64,000 nucleotides of DNA from Lachnospira multipara LB2003 (lineage in GTDB: Bacteria > Bacillota > Clostridia > Lachnospirales > Lachnospiraceae). The translations under genes were made by a program, and so were the position numbers. The stretch is from positions 124,001-188,000 of the forward strand of contig NZ_JNKW01000004.1 of assembly GCF_000702205.1 (NCBI RefSeq), written 5' to 3'. This document shows, piece after piece, positions 1-8,112 of the stretch; position 1 is the first letter of the stretch; every line of letters begins with the position of its first letter. The notes under the pieces were generated by a model, which saw nothing but the letters and a program-made list of their open reading frames with translations, made no database searches and was not told where the DNA came from.

Positions 1-103
1 TATAACCTGATGATAACTTTTCTGTTGACTTTGACAAAGCGCCCTGTACAGAGCCCATCTGTCTGTTTGTGTTCATTGCTGTTACGTTGTGTTGTACTAC
101 CAT
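1..103 (-). CDS. hag: Flagellin, N-terminal 34 residues (cut by window edge)
   Basis: The minus strand reads MVVQHNVTAMNTNRQMG and ends in STEKLSSGY at the window edge. This is the conserved flagellin D0/D1 start (the xxNTNxxM block followed by K-S-x-E-K-L-S-S-G). The protein is the filament subunit exported by the flagellar type III system. The start codon at 103 has a strong Shine-Dalgarno at 111-118. The rest of the gene lies outside the window. The leader carries a likely CsrA hairpin (see separate entry). Identity as flagellin is firm; whether it is the only flagellin copy cannot be seen. Confidence 0.93.
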   Translation of the reverse strand, partial: MVVQHNVTAMNTNRQMGSVQGALSKSTEKLSSGY

Positions 104-110
104 AATTTTT

Positions 111-147
111 TCCTCCTTGAAAAAACCTAATACCATCCTTGGTATTA
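111..147 (-). promoter_or_regulatory. Probable CsrA-binding leader of the flagellin mRNA
   Basis: On the minus strand, positions 147-128 read TAATACC-AAGGAT-GGTATTA, a perfect 7-bp stem with a 6-nt loop carrying AGGA. A second GGA lies in the Shine-Dalgarno AAGGAGG at 118-111. In B. subtilis, CsrA blocks hag translation through a GGA hairpin just upstream plus a site over the Shine-Dalgarno, and FliW relieves it. Both csrA and fliW are in this window. The binding itself is inferred. Confidence 0.7.
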
Positions 148-157
148 TTAATGTTTA

Positions 158-207
158 GTGAAGCGTTATTGCTTCATCTATTTATTATCGCTTACGCGAT
201 TAATAAA
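158..207 (-). repeat. Two inverted repeats in the flagellin 5' leader
   Basis: Two further hairpins lie between the promoter and the CsrA-type hairpin: one of about 7 bp at 158-176 (GAAGC...GCTTC core) and one at 180-207 (TTTATTATCGC paired with GCGATTAATAAA, imperfect). Neither is followed by a T tract, so they look like leader structures or mRNA stabilisers rather than terminators. Confidence 0.4.
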
Positions 208-254
208 CTATTTAATTTGCCACCTTTTTAGTCATTTAATCTTTTTCTAGTACT

Positions 255-283
255 AATATACCATTTAGCATATTTTTTGTAAA
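255..283 (-). promoter_or_regulatory. Sigma-A-like promoter of flagellin
   Basis: On the minus strand a TTTACA box (283-278) and a TATATT box (260-255) are separated by exactly 17 bp. Transcription from here would give a leader of about 145 nt. No TAAA-N15-GCCGATAT sigma-D box was found in the same interval, although several other flagellar genes here have one. Confidence 0.45.
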
Positions 284-334
284 GCTATTTTGATTATTTA
301 TTATTATTAAAATAATATTAAACCCACACATTTT

Positions 335-808
335 CTATCTTTTTGAATCCATAAACTGTGGATCCACATTGGCTATTTTATTCATGGTGCTATAGTACTG
401 TTTAGCAAGACTTGTACTTCTTTTCGCATTGGATAATTCTTTCCTCATGCTAGAAAGATTTCCATTAACTAGAGATTTATTTCTTTTTTCCTGGGCTTCT
501 ATATGCATGCTTAAATCTGTTATCCTTTTAATTAATTCCTGCATTTCCTTTATTTCTTTTTTATACTCATCTTTTCTATTATCAAGTTGCTCCTTGACCT
601 TTTCAAAGACAGATTCAAAACCTGCATCCATTCTATTTATCTCATCTATTAGTGCACTCTTTCTATCAAAAGTCTCCCTGATTCTATCTTCATTATCCTT
701 ATCTGTACTAAAAAGAGTTGTCTGCTCATCATCTATTTTTACTATTTCCTCTAATATCCTAATTTTCTTTATTAAGCTGTCCTTTAATATCTCTAAGTAA
801 TTCTCCAT
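335..808 (-). CDS. Small coiled-coil flagellar protein, FliT/FlgN-like (157 aa)
   Basis: This lies between flagellin and fliS on the same strand, where many Gram-positive flagellar clusters carry a filament-cap or flagellin chaperone. The protein is highly charged and predicted all-helical, with heptad-like stretches over about residues 15-110. Its C-terminus (SLAKQYYSTMNKI) resembles FlgN/FliT export chaperones, whose last helix binds the substrate. There is no signal peptide or membrane segment. A second FlgN-type gene lies at 10.3 kb, so a FliT-like role is more likely. The assignment rests mainly on position, size and helical character. Confidence 0.5.
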   Translation of the reverse strand: MENYLEILKDSLIKKIRILEEIVKIDDEQTTLFSTDKDNEDRIRETFDRKSALIDEINRMDAGFESVFEKVKEQLDNRKDEYKKEIKEMQELIKRITDLSMHIEAQEKRNKSLVNGNLSSMRKELSNAKRSTSLAKQYYSTMNKIANVDPQFMDSKR

Positions 809-849
809 AAGTCCCTCTCCTTATTACAAATCCCTTTTTTATTCTTTAA

Positions 850-875
850 AAGCCAGGCGTTTTACCGCCTGGCTT
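850..875 (-). terminator. Hairpin after fliS
   Basis: A perfect 10-bp inverted repeat (AAGCCAGGCG with CGCCTGGCTT) is followed on the minus strand by a short T tract. It sits 15 nt after the fliS stop codon and is a likely intrinsic or partial terminator between fliS and the coiled-coil gene. Confidence 0.65.
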
Positions 876-890
876 CTTATCTAGTGTTCC

Positions 891-1307
891 TTAACTGTTT
901 TTCGGCGATGTACCTTTAGTTTTTTCCATAACTTTTTTCCAAGTATCGCGCATTCCTCTTATTTCATTAAGAGCTTTCGTTAGTATTTCTATATCTTTTT
1001 TTATATTTCCTTCTACTAGAAGGTCATATATGTATATGTACACCCTGTCAAAATCTTCAGCCACCTTATATTTTCTATCAAGCGTTGATCTAAACTCCAC
1101 AATTATATCTTCTGTCTTCTTTATGTAGATATGCGCTCTTTCCATATCGCCCTTCTCTATAGCCATAATTGCAATATTGCAAAACTTTATAGCGCCTTCA
1201 TAAAGCATCAGTGTAAGTTCTGCAGGAGATGCTGTTAGGATTTTACTTCTTCTATATTGTTCTGCTAATGCTTGTTGTTGATTGTTATATCCATTAGTCA
1301 TTGCCAT
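891..1307 (-). CDS. fliS: Flagellar export chaperone FliS
   Basis: FliS binds the C-terminal D0 domain of flagellin in the cytosol, preventing premature polymerisation and delivering it to the export gate. The 138-aa protein has the family signature: an N-terminal YNNQQQ...Y segment and the SPAELTLMLYEGAIKF helix (about residues 26-42), then three more helices. Length is normal. It follows fliD by 30 nt, the usual fliD-fliS order. A start four bases from an alternative ATG two codons later leaves slight doubt over the first residues. Confidence 0.95.
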   Translation of the reverse strand: MAMTNGYNNQQQALAEQYRRSKILTASPAELTLMLYEGAIKFCNIAIMAIEKGDMERAHIYIKKTEDIIVEFRSTLDRKYKVAEDFDRVYIYIYDLLVEGNIKKDIEILTKALNEIRGMRDTWKKVMEKTKGTSPKNS

Positions 1308-1337
1308 TTCCTAATCCCCCTACGTTTAAATATATGT

Positions 1338-3446
1338 TTAGCCCTTTCCAAAATATCCAGAAAGTGAAGATTGCTGTGAATTTATATTAGAAAGTGCTGA
1401 CTCCATGGCTGAGAATTTCTTGTAATAATAATCTTCCCATGTAGTTACCTTATCTTCCGCATCTGTTATTTTAGTTTTATATTCAGAATACTGAGTATTC
1501 ATTTCTTTATCATTATAAATTGTATAAGCACTACTTGTTGCAGATGTTGCCATTCTATCTCCAAGATCTGTATATACCTTTGTAGCTAATTGTGAGAAAA
1601 AACTAATTACTGTATCTGCATCACTAGCAATTGCTTTTCTTAATTTATCTGATGTACCTGCAGTTGCTGTATCCTCAGAATCGCCATCTATATGATATAC
1701 GCCAGTTTCATTTTCTGGAGATGCGAAATATCCTAATGTCTGAATTCCAAAGGAAGCAAGTGAATAACTCTTTCCATCAACCTTAATTGCTGCTGCCATA
1801 TCTGCCTTTAATGAATTCATTGTCATTCCAAGAGTTCCATCTTTACGTAGAAGTGAAGTCTTAATTTTTTCTTCCCATTTTTCCACTTCATCATCTGACA
1901 TTGCGCTCTTCTCATCATCTGTTAAAGGTTCAAAACCTTTAGATGATGCTGCATTATAATTAACGTCCATTTCCTTTATTAACATATTATATTCTTTAAT
2001 AAAGTCCTTAACGAAATTATAAATTCCATCTACATCTGTATCTGTGGTTATATTTACAACCTCACCATTTGTCTTTGCTGTTGCCTGTATTGTTAATCCA
2101 TTAATTGCAAATGTATTAGAAGAGCTTGTAAATGTTGCTCCATTTAAGATAATTTTTGAATCTTTACCCTCTATTCTTACAGCATTAGCTGATGCTCCCG
2201 TAGCCGCAGCTTCTCCACCATTTGCTATTAGATTAGCTGCATATGTACGTTTCTGTTTATAACTGTCTAAGTTTTCCTGATACTTAGCCTCATAATCTGC
2301 ATCATACTCAGCCTGAATCTTAGTATAAGCTGGGCTTCCTTCTGTTGCTACACTAGCCTTACCACTATCAAGCTTAACTATGTAATCTTCTTTTTCAGAC
2401 ATAGTATCTTGATATTTATTATAGTTCTCAATTGCCTTTGAAATGTTATCTAAATTAGCCTTATCCTTTTTAAAATCAGCTGATTTTCCTGCTGCATCAA
2501 TGGCTTCTGTATCATATGTTACATTTCCTTCTTCATCTACTGACTTATATTCATCATACTCAGCCATCTTAGTTTCATATTCGGCCTTCTTTGATTCCAT
2601 TTCACTTAAAGAACCATTCTTATCTTTAATTACTTTTGCAGCATTGTATGCAGCGTTATATTCTTCTGCATATTTCTTTGCTCTATCATCTACTGACTTT
2701 ACTTGATTTTTAGCTGTTTTTTGAGCCATCTCTTCAAGTTCTTCATCAGTATAATTAGCCCAAGCTTCATATTCCTTAGCGGACTTTAATGTTGTTGCAT
2801 AAATACCAAGATTTTGCATCAAATCAATACCACTAGCATTAGAAGCTGTTAATGTATAGTCATTATCAGCTCCACTTTCACTTGCACTTATAAAAAATCG
2901 TGCATTACTTGTATCAAAGTTAGCATTTAATCCAGCTTCCTTTAACTTTGCTACAAATTGATTAATTGTTGTATCTGAAGTTACATTTATTTCATTGGCC
3001 CCATCCTTTGTAGTAACTGTAAAACTACCTGATGAAAAACCTTGTAAGCCCTTTACTTCAGATATTTTGCTGCTCAATGTTAGCTTTGATCCATCACTGT
3101 TTTCAATAACACCACCTGTTAAATAACCAGTTGATGCTAACTCGTCAACTTCTAATGTCTGTGATCCATTAACTGCACCAGAGGCTGCAGTTACCTTAGC
3201 CACAGAACTATTAGATACAGAAGCAGTCTTAATACTATAACTACTTGAAAGTCTGGCAGCAGAAAGCTTTCCTGAATAGAATTTATAAATATTACTATTC
3301 ATGGATTTCCACTTATCCTGCTTCCAAGAAAGTTTAGTCTGTGCTTTTACTAAATTATCCTTTTTCATTTTGTACGATGATACAAGAGCTTCAACCAACG
3401 AATCGGTGTCCATTCCTGATACCATACCTGATAATCTGATTGGCAT
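1338..3446 (-). CDS. fliD: Flagellar filament cap protein FliD
   Basis: FliD caps the growing filament and folds flagellin into it. The N-terminus MPIRLSGMVSGMDTDSLVEALV is the FliD N domain (residues 1-100) and the C-terminal heptad region near the end (SALSNINSQQSSLSGYFGKG) is the FliD C domain. At 702 aa it is longer than usual. The extra length is a lysine/glutamate/tyrosine-rich, probably coiled-coil insert at about residues 220-410. The start at 3446 has GGAGAT upstream; the open frame runs ten codons further but lacks a better ribosome site. flaG lies just upstream and fliS just downstream. Confidence 0.96.
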   Translation of the reverse strand: MPIRLSGMVSGMDTDSLVEALVSSYKMKKDNLVKAQTKLSWKQDKWKSMNSNIYKFYSGKLSAARLSSSYSIKTASVSNSSVAKVTAASGAVNGSQTLEVDELASTGYLTGGVIENSDGSKLTLSSKISEVKGLQGFSSGSFTVTTKDGANEINVTSDTTINQFVAKLKEAGLNANFDTSNARFFISASESGADNDYTLTASNASGIDLMQNLGIYATTLKSAKEYEAWANYTDEELEEMAQKTAKNQVKSVDDRAKKYAEEYNAAYNAAKVIKDKNGSLSEMESKKAEYETKMAEYDEYKSVDEEGNVTYDTEAIDAAGKSADFKKDKANLDNISKAIENYNKYQDTMSEKEDYIVKLDSGKASVATEGSPAYTKIQAEYDADYEAKYQENLDSYKQKRTYAANLIANGGEAAATGASANAVRIEGKDSKIILNGATFTSSSNTFAINGLTIQATAKTNGEVVNITTDTDVDGIYNFVKDFIKEYNMLIKEMDVNYNAASSKGFEPLTDDEKSAMSDDEVEKWEEKIKTSLLRKDGTLGMTMNSLKADMAAAIKVDGKSYSLASFGIQTLGYFASPENETGVYHIDGDSEDTATAGTSDKLRKAIASDADTVISFFSQLATKVYTDLGDRMATSATSSAYTIYNDKEMNTQYSEYKTKITDAEDKVTTWEDYYYKKFSAMESALSNINSQQSSLSGYFGKG

Positions 3447-3517
3447 TTTACATCTCCTATCTATGCATCCTTGCATCTAACCTTAAACATCCTTGTTTAT
3501 CTGATAGGTTTACTATC

Positions 3518-3982
3518 CTATCTTTTTTCGTCTACCATAATTCCTGCCAATTCCCAAGCCTTTGCTAACATTTCAAGTGCCTTCTCTGATGGTATTTCCT
3601 TAATAACTTCATTTGTCTCTTTATTTTTAATTTTAATAGCAATACGCTTTGTTGGCTCATTATAACTAAATTCAGCCACCGTATTATTGTTCACTATCTT
3701 ACTGAAATCAGTTACATCACGCAAGGAAGTTTCTTTTTGAACTGGTTGTGTAGTTTCGCGCTTTTTTAATGATTCGTCAGAAACATTTATTTTACTTGCA
3801 TCACCTGTTTCCACTACCTTACCAACTAAAACTGCCTCAGATGTAACATCTGATTTAGACTGGGCACTAACTACGCCATCTGTCTTAGCAGTCTCAACGT
3901 TAATAGAACTAGTCTGCGACTTTCTTACATTTACATTTTGTTCATTTTGATAACTTGCAACGTTACCTACATCAATAGCCAT
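3518..3982 (-). CDS. flaG: FlaG family protein
   Basis: FlaG proteins influence filament length and are usually encoded beside fliD. The conserved C-terminal half (about residues 90-150) reads VAEFSYNEPTKRIAIKIKNKETNEVIKEIP and so on, the typical FlaG beta-sheet and helix. The first 80 residues are low-complexity and variable. The start MAIDVGN at 3982 is chosen over an upstream frame extension because GGAGGTG lies at the proper distance. A sigma-D-like promoter lies about 75 bp upstream. Confidence 0.88.
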   Translation of the reverse strand: MAIDVGNVASYQNEQNVNVRKSQTSSINVETAKTDGVVSAQSKSDVTSEAVLVGKVVETGDASKINVSDESLKKRETTQPVQKETSLRDVTDFSKIVNNNTVAEFSYNEPTKRIAIKIKNKETNEVIKEIPSEKALEMLAKAWELAGIMVDEKR

Positions 3983-4058
3983 AAGTTTCACCTCCATGTG
4001 AAGATATTATATTTATTTAAAAGGATTTGCTGCATTTATACATTATCCTTTCATCACG

Positions 4059-4086
4059 TATATCGGATGACATTAATATAAAATTA
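4059..4086 (-). promoter_or_regulatory. Sigma-D (sigma-28) promoter before flaG-fliD-fliS
   Basis: The minus strand reads TAAT - 15 bp - TCCGATATA against the sigma-D consensus TAAA-N15-GCCGATAT. It lies 75 bp upstream of flaG and after csrA, so it would drive the flaG-fliD-fliS unit separately from csrA. Confidence 0.7.
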
Positions 4087-4171
4087 ACGCCAAAATTAGA
4101 AATTATACAATTTTGTACAATTTCTATAAAAATACCCTCATATCTTGTGCATTGTAACCAACCCAGTGAAA

Positions 4172-4399
4172 TTATTTCTTTCCAACTAACTTCTTTAATG
4201 CATTTACATCCACATTCTGAGATGCAGCTTCCTTATTAGCTGCCTGAATCTGAACATAAACTTCTTTTCTATATACAGGAACAGACTTTGGAGCTGTAAT
4301 GCCTAGCTTTACCTGTTCTCCTTTTATCTCTATTACTGTTACTTCTATATCATCGTTAATCACGATTGCTTCGTCTTTTTTTCTTGATAATGCTAGCAT
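4172..4399 (-). CDS. csrA: Carbon storage regulator CsrA
   Basis: CsrA is a dimeric RNA-binding repressor of translation that recognises ANGGA in hairpin loops. The 75-aa protein starts [20 protein letters not shown] and contains [19 protein letters not shown], the RNA-binding region. The start at 4399 lies one base after the fliW stop codon, so the genes are probably translationally coupled. The longer upstream frame is fliW sequence. fliW-csrA is the standard Firmicute pair regulating flagellin synthesis. The C-terminal tail of about 15 residues is longer than in E. coli CsrA, as is common in Gram-positives. Confidence 0.96.
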   Translation of the reverse strand: MLALSRKKDEAIVINDDIEVTVIEIKGEQVKLGITAPKSVPVYRKEVYVQIQAANKEAASQNVDVNALKKLVGKK

Positions 4400-4400
4400 A

Positions 4401-4865
4401 TTATTCACCGTCCTTTTTCGCATTGAGAATGTCATAAATAGGGTAACGAACCTGATAATCGTCATTTTCTGCGATTACCTGTACACCTCTATTAGTGTCT
4501 AAATTAATAATAATTGGCGCTTTAAGATTAATCGTCATATTCTCAAGCTTTTCAGGAACTGTCATTGTACATGCAACCAAAAGATTAGCATCTGCTATAT
4601 TATCTCCAAGTGTATTAATAATAGCATCTTCAACTATTGGATCATATCCTTGGTAAACTAACTGTGGATCCATAATTGGAAGTGCAAGTGTTGGTTCATC
4701 AATTGCTTGAAGCCAATATATTGTTGTCTCTTCTAATTCTTTTTCTGCATCGTAAATTAGGGTAAATTCCTTCCAATCTTCAAACCCTATAATGCCCTTC
4801 TCGAAAGTAAGAATCTGTTCATCCCTCACTTCCATAGTACCAAACCATTTAGTCTCTACCTTCAT
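4401..4865 (-). CDS. fliW: Flagellar assembly factor FliW
   Basis: FliW binds either flagellin or CsrA. When flagellin is exported, the freed FliW sequesters CsrA and allows flagellin translation. The 154-aa protein has the family features: [13 protein letters not shown], then [19 protein letters not shown], and a C-terminal beta-rich part with [16 protein letters not shown]. Length is normal. It lies between flgL and csrA, as in many clostridia. Confidence 0.96.
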   Translation of the reverse strand: MKVETKWFGTMEVRDEQILTFEKGIIGFEDWKEFTLIYDAEKELEETTIYWLQAIDEPTLALPIMDPQLVYQGYDPIVEDAIINTLGDNIADANLLVACTMTVPEKLENMTINLKAPIIINLDTNRGVQVIAENDDYQVRYPIYDILNAKKDGE

Positions 4866-4968
4866 GTCACACCTAACCTTTCCCTAAATTTTCCCCCAAA
4901 TACATTTTTAGAGCAACAATTTAGCACAAATTATGCCTTTTTCAAGCAATTAATTAGCTTTGTAGAAT

Positions 4969-6507
4969 TTATAGAAAATCTAATAAAGTCTGCTGTACTG
5001 ATCTTGCCGAAGCTGTAAGTGATGCATTATAAACTAACTCTGCTGCCGAATAATTTACCACTACTTCTTCCAAATCAATATCTTCATTTTGCGACTTTAG
5101 ATTTTTAAAATTAGTCTTCTGTTCTGTTAAACGAGCTTTAGTAAGGGATAGTCTTGTGTCCCTATTACCTACATCCGCCTTACATTCAGAAATTGTTGTT
5201 TGATATCCCTGCATCCAGCCAACGCCATTTTCATACACAGCAGTCATTTTATCCTCAGCTAATTCAAGTTGCTTTGTTAAGCCCTCTAAAATATCATTAA
5301 GCTTTAGCTGTGAATCACTATCTGAATACTGTTCCTGTGTTAACATGGAATTAACCTGCGTAACCTGTTCCTCCAAATCAAGAACGTTTTGCACCGCAGT
5401 AATCAAATCATCTATATTCCTACCTAAATAAATATCAAAAGCCTCACTAGCCTCAGTATTTATTTTAAGCTTTTGCGAGAAATTTATATTGTACTCAATG
5501 TTTTCTTGTTCTTTATTATACTCTATTTTTGAAATATTATCAATACAATCAAAATACATGGTTGGGTTTAAATCCCCTTTAATAAAATTATCCTTTCTAT
5601 AAGTAAATGAAAATGCATTATTTTCATAAATATCCTTATATACATTCTCCCCAAGAAGCAATTCTCCTGTTGTTGTATTAATAGATATTTCATCCTCAGC
5701 TGGTACATAATTAGGATCAACTGTTGTTGTAATAGATATAGCTCCTCCAGTACTTGTTTGAAGGCTGCCATTTGTTGTTACATTTCCTTGTGCATCTACT
5801 TCTATTTCTGCTTCATTTCCTGCATAATCAACTATCTTAAATTCGCTTACAGATATATCTGAATAAGCAAGCTGTAATCTATGTACTGCCTCCACATTAG
5901 GAGTTATAAGTCTTCCTGTACTGCTATCATATTTAGCATCTAGATTTATAATATCTGCATTAGTATATGCATTGGTATATGCAGATTTAAGCGTCAAACT
6001 TTCCCTTGTGAATTTTTGTGTAATTGTATAGTCCACATCTGCTGCCGTTTCATCAGATTGATAAGTTAATGGTACATCAGTTGCAAAACCTGTAAACACA
6101 TATCTACCTGCATAATCCACATCGCCTTCTGAATAAAAAGCCTGGCGTAGATTATTTAAACTCTCAGCAATGGTCTTTCTTTCAGCTGATGAATAGGAAT
6201 CTGTTGAACCCTGAACACAGTAATTATAAAGATCTGTTAATACAGAATAACCCTCATCTAGAGCATCTTCTGTAACTGATAACCAGCTATCTGCATCAGA
6301 AATATTCTTATCTAGATACTGAGTTACCTTATCTAAACTTGAACGAAGTCTTAAAGCTCTAATTGCAACAATAGGATCTTCTGAAGGCTTATTGATCTTT
6401 TTCTGTGTTGAAAGCTGAGTATCAAGTGTGTTTAACTGATTTTTATTAACTTGAATGTTGGCAAGGGAACTATTAACCATCATTCCATTGGTAATTCTCA
6501 TTGACAT
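4969..6507 (-). CDS. flgL: Hook-filament junction protein FlgL (HAP3)
   Basis: FlgL is the second junction protein between hook and filament. The N-terminus MSMRITNGMMVNSSLANIQ and KPSEDPIVAIRALRLRSSLD match the flagellin-like D0/D1 of FlgL. The C-terminus (LVYNASLTASARSVQQTLLDFL) is the matching D0 helix. At 512 aa it is longer than the roughly 300-aa minimal FlgL, with a beta-rich variable domain at about residues 180-350. It follows flgK2 by about 20 nt. The alternative start MRITNG two codons later cannot be excluded. Confidence 0.95.
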   Translation of the reverse strand: MSMRITNGMMVNSSLANIQVNKNQLNTLDTQLSTQKKINKPSEDPIVAIRALRLRSSLDKVTQYLDKNISDADSWLSVTEDALDEGYSVLTDLYNYCVQGSTDSYSSAERKTIAESLNNLRQAFYSEGDVDYAGRYVFTGFATDVPLTYQSDETAADVDYTITQKFTRESLTLKSAYTNAYTNADIINLDAKYDSSTGRLITPNVEAVHRLQLAYSDISVSEFKIVDYAGNEAEIEVDAQGNVTTNGSLQTSTGGAISITTTVDPNYVPAEDEISINTTTGELLLGENVYKDIYENNAFSFTYRKDNFIKGDLNPTMYFDCIDNISKIEYNKEQENIEYNINFSQKLKINTEASEAFDIYLGRNIDDLITAVQNVLDLEEQVTQVNSMLTQEQYSDSDSQLKLNDILEGLTKQLELAEDKMTAVYENGVGWMQGYQTTISECKADVGNRDTRLSLTKARLTEQKTNFKNLKSQNEDIDLEEVVVNYSAAELVYNASLTASARSVQQTLLDFL

Positions 6508-6526
6508 AAACTAACTCCTATCTTAA

Positions 6527-8092
6527 CTACACGCCTGTTTGATTAATCAATTTATCATAAATCTGATTTAGAACAGACATCATCTTAGAACTCAAATCGT
6601 AAGCTTGCTTAAAAGTTACAAGATCCATGGTTTCCTCATCAAAATCCACACCCATTACAGACAATCTTTGATTTTGAATTGTAGTCTTTAAATTAGTATG
6701 GTTTTTTAGGAAATTATTAGCCTTGTTAGTATCAATGGATTCATCAGCAATAATACTTTCTAGAAAATATACTCCTGTTCCTCCATTAAAAATTTGTGCA
6801 GTCTGCAACTTACTTAACTTTTCTATTATATCGGCATTAGCAGCGCCAGTGTTTATACGCGACTTTGTTGCAAGCTTTGATGGATCAAGAGCTAATTCCT
6901 TATTAACAGTTACATTACTTGATGAGAAAGCTACCTGCTTATCCTTAATTACAAAAAGGGACATTCCAGGAGTTTCTCCATCAGATGAAAAACCTTGCTT
7001 AAATACATCATTAACAGCCTGTGCAAATATAGTCATAAACTTATTAAGCTGTGCCTGATAGTAGGGAATACCCTTAAAGCTTGTATTTTTTCCATCATAG
7101 TCCTTAAAATCAGTTGTAAAAAATCCATCTTCCGTATACTTATAATCTCCATTATCATCAGTAACAACAGCCTCAATCTGTCCATTACATCCATCCCTTA
7201 TATCTATAAGTCCTTTAAGCTGCCCTCCAAGAGATGCTGAATAAATGTTAAATTCCTGGCCTGTATCCCACTTTATGTTATAAAGACCTGACACATCACT
7301 ATTATTTCTTACTTCCTCATCCTTTCTACTTGAAACCACAAGTTCATGGTAACCATATGAATTAGTTAAGGTATTACCATCAATGTTAATTGTAAAGTTG
7401 GTAAGATTATTTCCTAAATCTTCTTCATTAGTTGTTATATTTACTATTTGTGCTAGCCTATCAACTAAGGCATTTCTAGAATCTCTTAAGTCATTGGCAT
7501 TACCATAACAAGCCTCTATCTGATTTATCTGCTTACTTAACTGATAGATACTTTGTGCTAGAGAATTTATTTGTTCCACTGCATCTTTAACTTCGTTATT
7601 AGCATCTTCTTGAATATCCTTTAAATTAGATGACAAGTAATTAAAATAATCAGCCATACTAAGGGCACTTTGAATTAAAGAATTCTTAGCTGAATTATCC
7701 TCTGGTGTTAAAGTTACCTGGTTTACATTCTTAAAAAAATTATTGTATTCTTCTGTATATCCATTTAGTATAAACTCATTAAAAAAACTCTCTATCTGAT
7801 TCATATAATTATTCTTAGCTTCATATTCACCATAATATGTCTGATTATTTCTATATTTCTCATCATAATATGTATCTCTTGTTTGTGTAATTTCATCAAC
7901 AAGAACACCAGAGCCTAAAGTTCCGTAGGGTGCATAGGTTCTAAGAGAATCTGCAGCCATTTTTTGAGCTGTCTCCTTAGTGTAACCTTCAGTTCTAACA
8001 TTAGATAGATTATGAGCTGTTACATTTATAGAAGCCTGAGCTGCCTGTAGACCAGAATATGCAATTGTTAATCCAAAAAATGTGGATGCCAT
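6527..8092 (-). CDS. flgK: Hook-associated protein FlgK, paralogue 2
   Basis: FlgK (HAP1) is the first junction protein on the hook. The N-terminal block ATFFGLTIAYSGL-type sequence followed by INVTAHNLSNVRTEGYTKE is the FlgK/rod-hook signature, and the C-terminus TFKQAYDLSSKMMSVLNQIYDKL is the D0 helix. The 521-aa protein is a compact FlgK. It directly follows a second, longer flgK, with flgL after it. Whether both copies assemble in one flagellum or replace each other is not visible. Confidence 0.9.
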   Translation of the reverse strand: MASTFFGLTIAYSGLQAAQASINVTAHNLSNVRTEGYTKETAQKMAADSLRTYAPYGTLGSGVLVDEITQTRDTYYDEKYRNNQTYYGEYEAKNNYMNQIESFFNEFILNGYTEEYNNFFKNVNQVTLTPEDNSAKNSLIQSALSMADYFNYLSSNLKDIQEDANNEVKDAVEQINSLAQSIYQLSKQINQIEACYGNANDLRDSRNALVDRLAQIVNITTNEEDLGNNLTNFTINIDGNTLTNSYGYHELVVSSRKDEEVRNNSDVSGLYNIKWDTGQEFNIYSASLGGQLKGLIDIRDGCNGQIEAVVTDDNGDYKYTEDGFFTTDFKDYDGKNTSFKGIPYYQAQLNKFMTIFAQAVNDVFKQGFSSDGETPGMSLFVIKDKQVAFSSSNVTVNKELALDPSKLATKSRINTGAANADIIEKLSKLQTAQIFNGGTGVYFLESIIADESIDTNKANNFLKNHTNLKTTIQNQRLSVMGVDFDEETMDLVTFKQAYDLSSKMMSVLNQIYDKLINQTGV

Positions 8093-8112
8093 AAATTACC
8101 ACCTTTCTTTAT

